Shown here piece after piece: positions 13,743 to 17,295 of a DNA stretch of 17,295 nt. Positions within the stretch are counted from its first letter, which is position 1. Every line of letters starts with the position of its first letter. The notes under the pieces are model-generated. The model searched no databases. It was not told where the DNA came from and worked only from the letters and a program-made list of their open reading frames with translations. The position numbers and the translations under genes were made by a program. Location: assembly GCA_002345845.1 (NCBI GenBank), contig DDWF01000265.1:1-17295 (forward strand), given 5' to 3'. The stretch comes from Betaproteobacteria bacterium UBA2293. GTDB lineage: Bacteria > Pseudomonadota > Gammaproteobacteria > Burkholderiales > Rhodocyclaceae.

Positions 13743-16700
13743 AAAAATTCAATCTTTCCGCCTGGGCGCTTGAGCATCAATCGATGGTGCTCTATCTGAT
13801 GATCGTGATCATGGTCGCCGGGGGGCTGTCCTTCTTCAAGCTCGGGCGGGCCGAGGATCCGGACTTCACGCTGAAGATCATGATCGTGCGCACGCTGTGG
13901 CCGGGTGCAACGGCGCGCGAGGTCGAGCAGGAAGTCACCGAGCGCATCGAAAAGAAGCTGCAGGAAACCGCCTATGTAGACATCCTGCGCTCCGCCTCAC
14001 GCGCCGGCGAGTCGCTGGTCTTCATCCATCTCAAGGACTACACGCCGAAGGCCGAAGTACCCGAATCCTGGCGCCAGGTAAGGCGCAAGCTCGATGACAT
14101 CCGCGCCAGCCTGCCAGCAGGGGTTCAGGGGCCGTTCCCCAACGATGAATTCGGCGATGTCTTCGTCAACATCTATGCGCTCACCGGAGCCGGCCACGAC
14201 ATGGCCTCGCTGCGCCGCGAGGCTGACCGGATGGCACGCGACCTGCGGACGGTGCCGGATGTGAAGAAGGTCGATCTGCTCGGCGTCCAGGACGAAAAGG
14301 TTTTCGTCGATATCGCCCCGGACCGACTGGCGGCGCTCGGCCTGACGCCGGCCATGGTGGCCGAGGCGATGAGCCGGCAGAATGCCGTCACCCCGGCCGG
14401 CTTCGTCGAGACCGACAGCGACCGCATTCGCCTGCGCGTGAGCGGCGCTTTCGATACCGTCGAGCGCATCCGCAATACCGACCTCGCGGTGGGCGGTCGC
14501 CACTTCCGCCTGGCCGACATCGCCGAGGTCAGCCGCGGCCCGGCCGATCCGCCCGCCCCCCGGATGCGCGTCGGCGGTGAGGAGGCGATCGGCATCGCGG
14601 TCGCCATGAGTCGCGGCGGCAACGTCATCCAGCTCGGGGACAATCTGGCTGCCGAAGTAGCGCGTCGGGCGACGGCGCTGCCGCTCGGCATGGAGATGCG
14701 CAAGGTCGCCGACCAGCCGACCATCGTCCAGGTCTCGCTCAAGCTCTTCCTGCAGACGCTGGCGGAAGCACTGCTCATCGTCCTCGCCGTCAGCTTCCTC
14801 AGCCTCGGCCTGCGCACCGGCATGGTCGTTGCCCTGTCGATTCCGCTGGTCCTGGCCCTGACCTTCCTGCTGATGCGCGTCTTCGGCATCGACCTGCACC
14901 GCATTTCGCTCGGCGCCCTGATCATCGCCCTCGGGCTGCTGGTCGACGACGCCATCATCGCCGTCGAGATGATGGTGGTGAAAATCGAGCAGGGCTACGA
15001 CAAATTCAAGGCGGCGACCTTCGCCTACACGTCGACGGCCTTCCCGATGCTCACCGGCACCCTGATCACCGCTGCCGGTTTCACGCCGGTCGGCTTTGCC
15101 CACTCGTCGGCCGGCGAATACGCCGGCGCCATCTTCTCGGTGACGACCATCGCCCTGCTGACCTCGTGGCTGGTCGCCGTCGTCTTCACGCCCTACCTCG
15201 GCTACAAGCTGCTCGATGTGGACAAGCTGCGCAAATTCGGCGCGGCCCACCATGGCGACCTCTACGACACGCCCTTCTACCGGCGCGTCCGCCAGCTGGT
15301 GACCTGGTGCGTCAGCCATCGCTGGAAAACCATCGCCATTACCGTCATCGCCTTCGTCCTCGGCCTGATCACCTTCGCCACCGGCGTGCAGAAGCAGTTC
15401 TTCCCACCCTCGAACCGGCCGGAACTGATGGTCGACCTCTGGTTGCCGCAAGGCGCCTCGCTCAAGGCGACGGAACGCGAGGTCCAGCGCGTCGAAGCCC
15501 TGCTCAAGGACGACGACAACATCGTCAGCTACGCCGCCTACATCGGCAACGGCGCCCCGCGCTTCCTGCTGCAGCTGGACCAGCAGTTGTTCAACGACAA
15601 TTTCGGCCAGTTGGTCGTGGTGACCCAGGGGCTGGACGAACGCGAAGCCGTGCGCCAGCGTCTGCGCACAGCCTTCGCCGCCCCCGACGGCAGCTGGAGC
15701 CATCTGCGGACACGCGTGCAGCGGCTGGAGAACGGCCCGCCCATCGGCTATCCGGTGGTCTTCCGAGCCATGGGCGACGATCTGGCGACCCTGCGCGGCA
15801 TCGCCGAACAGGTGGCAGCGCAGATGCGCACCAACCCGAATGTGCGCGACGTTCATCTCGACTGGAACGAACTGGCCAAGAGTCTGCGCGTGGTCGTCGA
15901 CCAGGACCGCGCACGCCTGCTCGGCATCACCAGTCAGGACATCGCCCAGGCCCTGCAGGCACACGAAATCGGTGTGACACTGACCCAGTTCCGCGAGGGC
16001 GACCAGTTGATCGACGTCGTCTGGCGTGGCGGCGACGCCGACCGCGGCCGCCTCGACCGTCTGGCCGACCTGCCCGTACTTGCCAACAATGCGGCAGGCG
16101 GCAAGTGGGTGCCGCTGGCGCAGGTGGCGAAGCTGGAACCGGCCCTTGAAGAGGGCATCGTCTGGCGCCGCAACCGCATACCGACCATCCAGGTGCGGGC
16201 TGACCTGGCAAACGACAACGTCACGGGTCCGACTGCCTCGCTGCAAATCGACAAGACGCTGAACGACATCCGCGCCACGCTACCGCCCGGCTATCGCGTC
16301 GAACTGGCCGGCACCATCGAGGAATCGGCGAAAAGCGAAGCAGCGCTGGCAGCCGTCATCCCGCTGATGATCGTCCTCGTCGTCACCCTGCTGATGATTC
16401 AGCTGCAAAGCATGGGCCGGACGCTGATGGTCATGCTCACCGCGCCCCTCGGCATGATCGGCGTGGCCCTGGCGCTGATGCTGTTCGGCAAGCCCTTCGG
16501 CTTCGTCGCCAACCTCGGCATCATCGCCCTGATGGGCATGATCCTGCGCAACTCGGTGATCCTCGTCGATCAGATCGAACAGGACGAAAAAGCCGGCAAG
16601 AGCACCTGGGAAGCGATCATCGGCTCGGCGGTGCGGCGCTTCCGGCCGATCATGCTGACCGCCGCCGCCGCCGTGCTGGCGATGATCCCGCTCTCCCGAC

Positions 16701-16825
16701 AGATATTCTGGGGACCGATGGCCGTCGCCATCATGGGCGGCCTGATCGTCGCCACCATCCTGACACTACTCTTCCTGCCGGCGCTGTACGCGGCGTGGTA
16801 CCGGGTGGAGAAGCCGGCGGCTTAG
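13739..16825 (+). CDS. RND efflux transporter permease (HAE1/AcrB-like)
   Basis: A 1028-residue inner-membrane proton-driven pump of the normal RND length. It begins with a short cytoplasmic helix and TM1 (LEHQSMVLYLMIVIMVAGG), followed by the porter loop (LGRAEDPDFTLKIMIVRTLW, PGATAREVEQEVTERIEKKL). TM4 carries the proton-relay pair in GLLVDDAIIAVE, at Asp403 and Asp404. A second large periplasmic loop starts near TGVQKQFFPPSNRPELMVDL. TM10 has GMILRNSVILVDQIEQD, placing Arg937 where AcrB has the relay lysine. The protein looks intact, and its two halves show the family's internal repeat. No strong ribosome binding site is seen; ATG 13739 overlaps the adaptor stop (ATGA), so translational coupling is likely. 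No outer-membrane channel gene follows, so a channel encoded elsewhere would be used. The substrate is unknown; drug or solvent export is likely rather than metal export, since no metal-site motif was seen. Confidence 0.95.
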   Translation: MKKFNLSAWALEHQSMVLYLMIVIMVAGGLSFFKLGRAEDPDFTLKIMIVRTLWPGATAREVEQEVTERIEKKLQETAYVDILRSASRAGESLVFIHLKDYTPKAEVPESWRQVRRKLDDIRASLPAGVQGPFPNDEFGDVFVNIYALTGAGHDMASLRREADRMARDLRTVPDVKKVDLLGVQDEKVFVDIAPDRLAALGLTPAMVAEAMSRQNAVTPAGFVETDSDRIRLRVSGAFDTVERIRNTDLAVGGRHFRLADIAEVSRGPADPPAPRMRVGGEEAIGIAVAMSRGGNVIQLGDNLAAEVARRATALPLGMEMRKVADQPTIVQVSLKLFLQTLAEALLIVLAVSFLSLGLRTGMVVALSIPLVLALTFLLMRVFGIDLHRISLGALIIALGLLVDDAIIAVEMMVVKIEQGYDKFKAATFAYTSTAFPMLTGTLITAAGFTPVGFAHSSAGEYAGAIFSVTTIALLTSWLVAVVFTPYLGYKLLDVDKLRKFGAAHHGDLYDTPFYRRVRQLVTWCVSHRWKTIAITVIAFVLGLITFATGVQKQFFPPSNRPELMVDLWLPQGASLKATEREVQRVEALLKDDDNIVSYAAYIGNGAPRFLLQLDQQLFNDNFGQLVVVTQGLDEREAVRQRLRTAFAAPDGSWSHLRTRVQRLENGPPIGYPVVFRAMGDDLATLRGIAEQVAAQMRTNPNVRDVHLDWNELAKSLRVVVDQDRARLLGITSQDIAQALQAHEIGVTLTQFREGDQLIDVVWRGGDADRGRLDRLADLPVLANNAAGGKWVPLAQVAKLEPALEEGIVWRRNRIPTIQVRADLANDNVTGPTASLQIDKTLNDIRATLPPGYRVELAGTIEESAKSEAALAAVIPLMIVLVVTLLMIQLQSMGRTLMVMLTAPLGMIGVALALMLFGKPFGFVANLGIIALMGMILRNSVILVDQIEQDEKAGKSTWEAIIGSAVRRFRPIMLTAAAAVLAMIPLSRQIFWGPMAVAIMGGLIVATILTLLFLPALYAAWYRVEKPAA

Positions 16826-16860
16826 GACGCCAGCCCGACAAACCCGGAGAGGCTGCGATG

Positions 16861-16893
16861 AAAACGGCGGGGTACATGCCCCGCCGCTGTTTT
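16861..16893. terminator. Bidirectional terminator between the RND operon and icmF
   Basis: A perfect 8-base stem, CGGCGGGG (16865-16872) and CCCCGCCG (16879-16886), encloses TACATG, with AAAA on the left and TTTT (16890-16893) on the right. It lies between two convergent genes, 36 bases after the pump stop and about 50 bases after the mutase stop, and can end transcription from both sides. Confidence 0.85.
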
Positions 16894-17001
16894 GTCCCTC
16901 CACCCTTGCGGGTTCAGGTTGCTGTTCTCCCTTTTGGGAAGTCCTTACATGCTGCGCCGGTACTGCCCGCCGACTTCGTAGAGGGCGCTGCTGATCTGGC
17001 C
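16861..17001. repeat. Direct repeat, right copy: terminator plus icmF 3' end
   Basis: This is the parent copy of the repeat at 11660-11801. It contains the intact terminator, the spacer and the last 19 codons of the mutase gene in their natural context. Identity by eye is about 91% over 141-142 bases, with a sharp loss of similarity after 17001 inside the coding sequence. The divergence shows the duplication is not recent, unless the left copy came from a related strain. Confidence 0.9.
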
Positions 17002-17295
17002 GAGCGAGCAGTACTTGACGGCATCGACCAGCACGGCGAAGACGTTGCCGTCCTCGATCACCGTCTGCTTGAGCTTTTCCAGCATGGCCGGTGCCTTGTC
17101 GGCGTTGCGGGCCTGGAAGTCGCGCAGGCGCTTGATCTGCCCCTGCTTTTCTTCCTCGGTCGAACGGGCCAGCTCGATTTCCTGCTGGGCCATGCCCTTC
17201 GGATTGAGGAAGGTATTGACGCCGATGATCGGGTAGGAGCCGTCGTGCTTCTTGTGCTCGTAATACATCGACTCTTCCTGGATCTTGCCGCGCTG
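16945..17295 (-). CDS. icmF: Acyl-CoA mutase, IcmF-like fused isobutyryl-CoA/methylmalonyl-CoA mutase type (partial, C-terminal end)
   Basis: The last 117 codons of a coenzyme B12-dependent acyl-CoA mutase; the gene enters from beyond the right edge. IcmF-type enzymes interconvert isobutyryl-CoA and n-butyryl-CoA (some also act on pivalyl- or isovaleryl-CoA) and carry a built-in G-protein chaperone. The visible part is the end of the catalytic TIM-barrel subunit: QRGKIQEESMYYEHKKHDGS, then PIIGVNTFLNPKG, a helical stretch and the C-terminal signature SLGQISSALYEVGGQYRRSM. The Y-E-x-x-KH-G-x-PIIGVNTF pattern and the GQI-x-x-ALYEVGGQYRR end match the fused IcmF class better than MutB, which ends with a B12-binding domain; that is the reason for the symbol. 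The fused domains are outside the window, so the assignment rests on the tail alone. It converges on the RND operon across a shared terminator. Confidence 0.75.
   Translation of the reverse strand, partial: QRGKIQEESMYYEHKKHDGSYPIIGVNTFLNPKGMAQQEIELARSTEEEKQGQIKRLRDFQARNADKAPAMLEKLKQTVIEDGNVFAVLVDAVKYCSLGQISSALYEVGGQYRRSM

Noticed and set aside
13997..16246. A 749-codon minus-strand open frame inside the RND pump gene
   Set aside because: It is the complement of an intact, well-conserved pump gene; the product is Asp/His/Gln/Gly-rich and has no recognisable domain.
1..17295. CRISPR arrays, tRNA or rRNA genes, and riboswitches
   Set aside because: No spaced short repeats, cloverleaf patterns or conserved rRNA segments were seen on either strand. 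No B12 riboswitch-like element could be judged, because the icmF start lies outside the window.

Overview
The window looks like chromosomal DNA of a high-GC Gram-negative bacterium, most likely a betaproteobacterium of the Rhodocyclales type (inference). The signs are a TRAP transporter, a diheme periplasmic peroxidase, an RND efflux operon and the end of an IcmF-type acyl-CoA mutase. No rRNA, tRNA, CRISPR array or intact transposase was seen.

Layout. Positions 1-2365 (minus strand) hold a TRAP transporter operon in the order dctQ-dctM-dctP, with dctP cut by the window start. Positions 2366-3083 are a gene-poor scar. It holds the TRAP promoter region, an intrinsic terminator with no intact gene in front of it, a truncated nitrate/sulfonate-type ABC ATPase fragment (minus) and a truncated histidine-kinase ATPase fragment (plus), placed back to back. 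Positions 3080-4159 (minus) encode a secreted diheme cytochrome c peroxidase. Positions 4463-11364 (minus) are a two-gene unit of secreted proteins with overlapping stop and start codons. The first gene encodes a 1428-residue protein resembling the exo-rhamnogalacturonan lyase (PcRGLX/YetA-like, PL26-type) families; the second encodes an 871-residue kelch-type beta-propeller with a helical insertion. This pair is the least familiar part of the window and the best candidate for an undescribed system, probably acting on an extracellular or periplasmic glycan.

Positions 12076-16825 (plus) are a TetR-regulated RND efflux operon: regulator, lipoprotein adaptor and pump, each overlapping the next by 4 bases. 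An 18-bp palindrome sits just before the regulator. The operon lies between two direct copies of a segment of about 142 bp (11660-11801 and 16861-17001). Each copy consists of a terminator hairpin plus the last codons of an icmF-like mutase gene. The right copy belongs to the real mutase gene, which runs out of the window on the minus strand. The left copy is joined to a fragment resembling a Cache-type sensor domain, giving a chimeric pseudogene. This indicates a past duplication or insertion that brought the efflux operon next to icmF.

Working together: the TRAP system imports an organic acid; the lyase-like and propeller proteins would act outside the cytoplasm; the peroxidase removes H2O2 in the periplasm; the RND unit is a locally repressed efflux module. 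A functional link between the TRAP operon and the lyase-like operon is possible but is not shown by the sequence.
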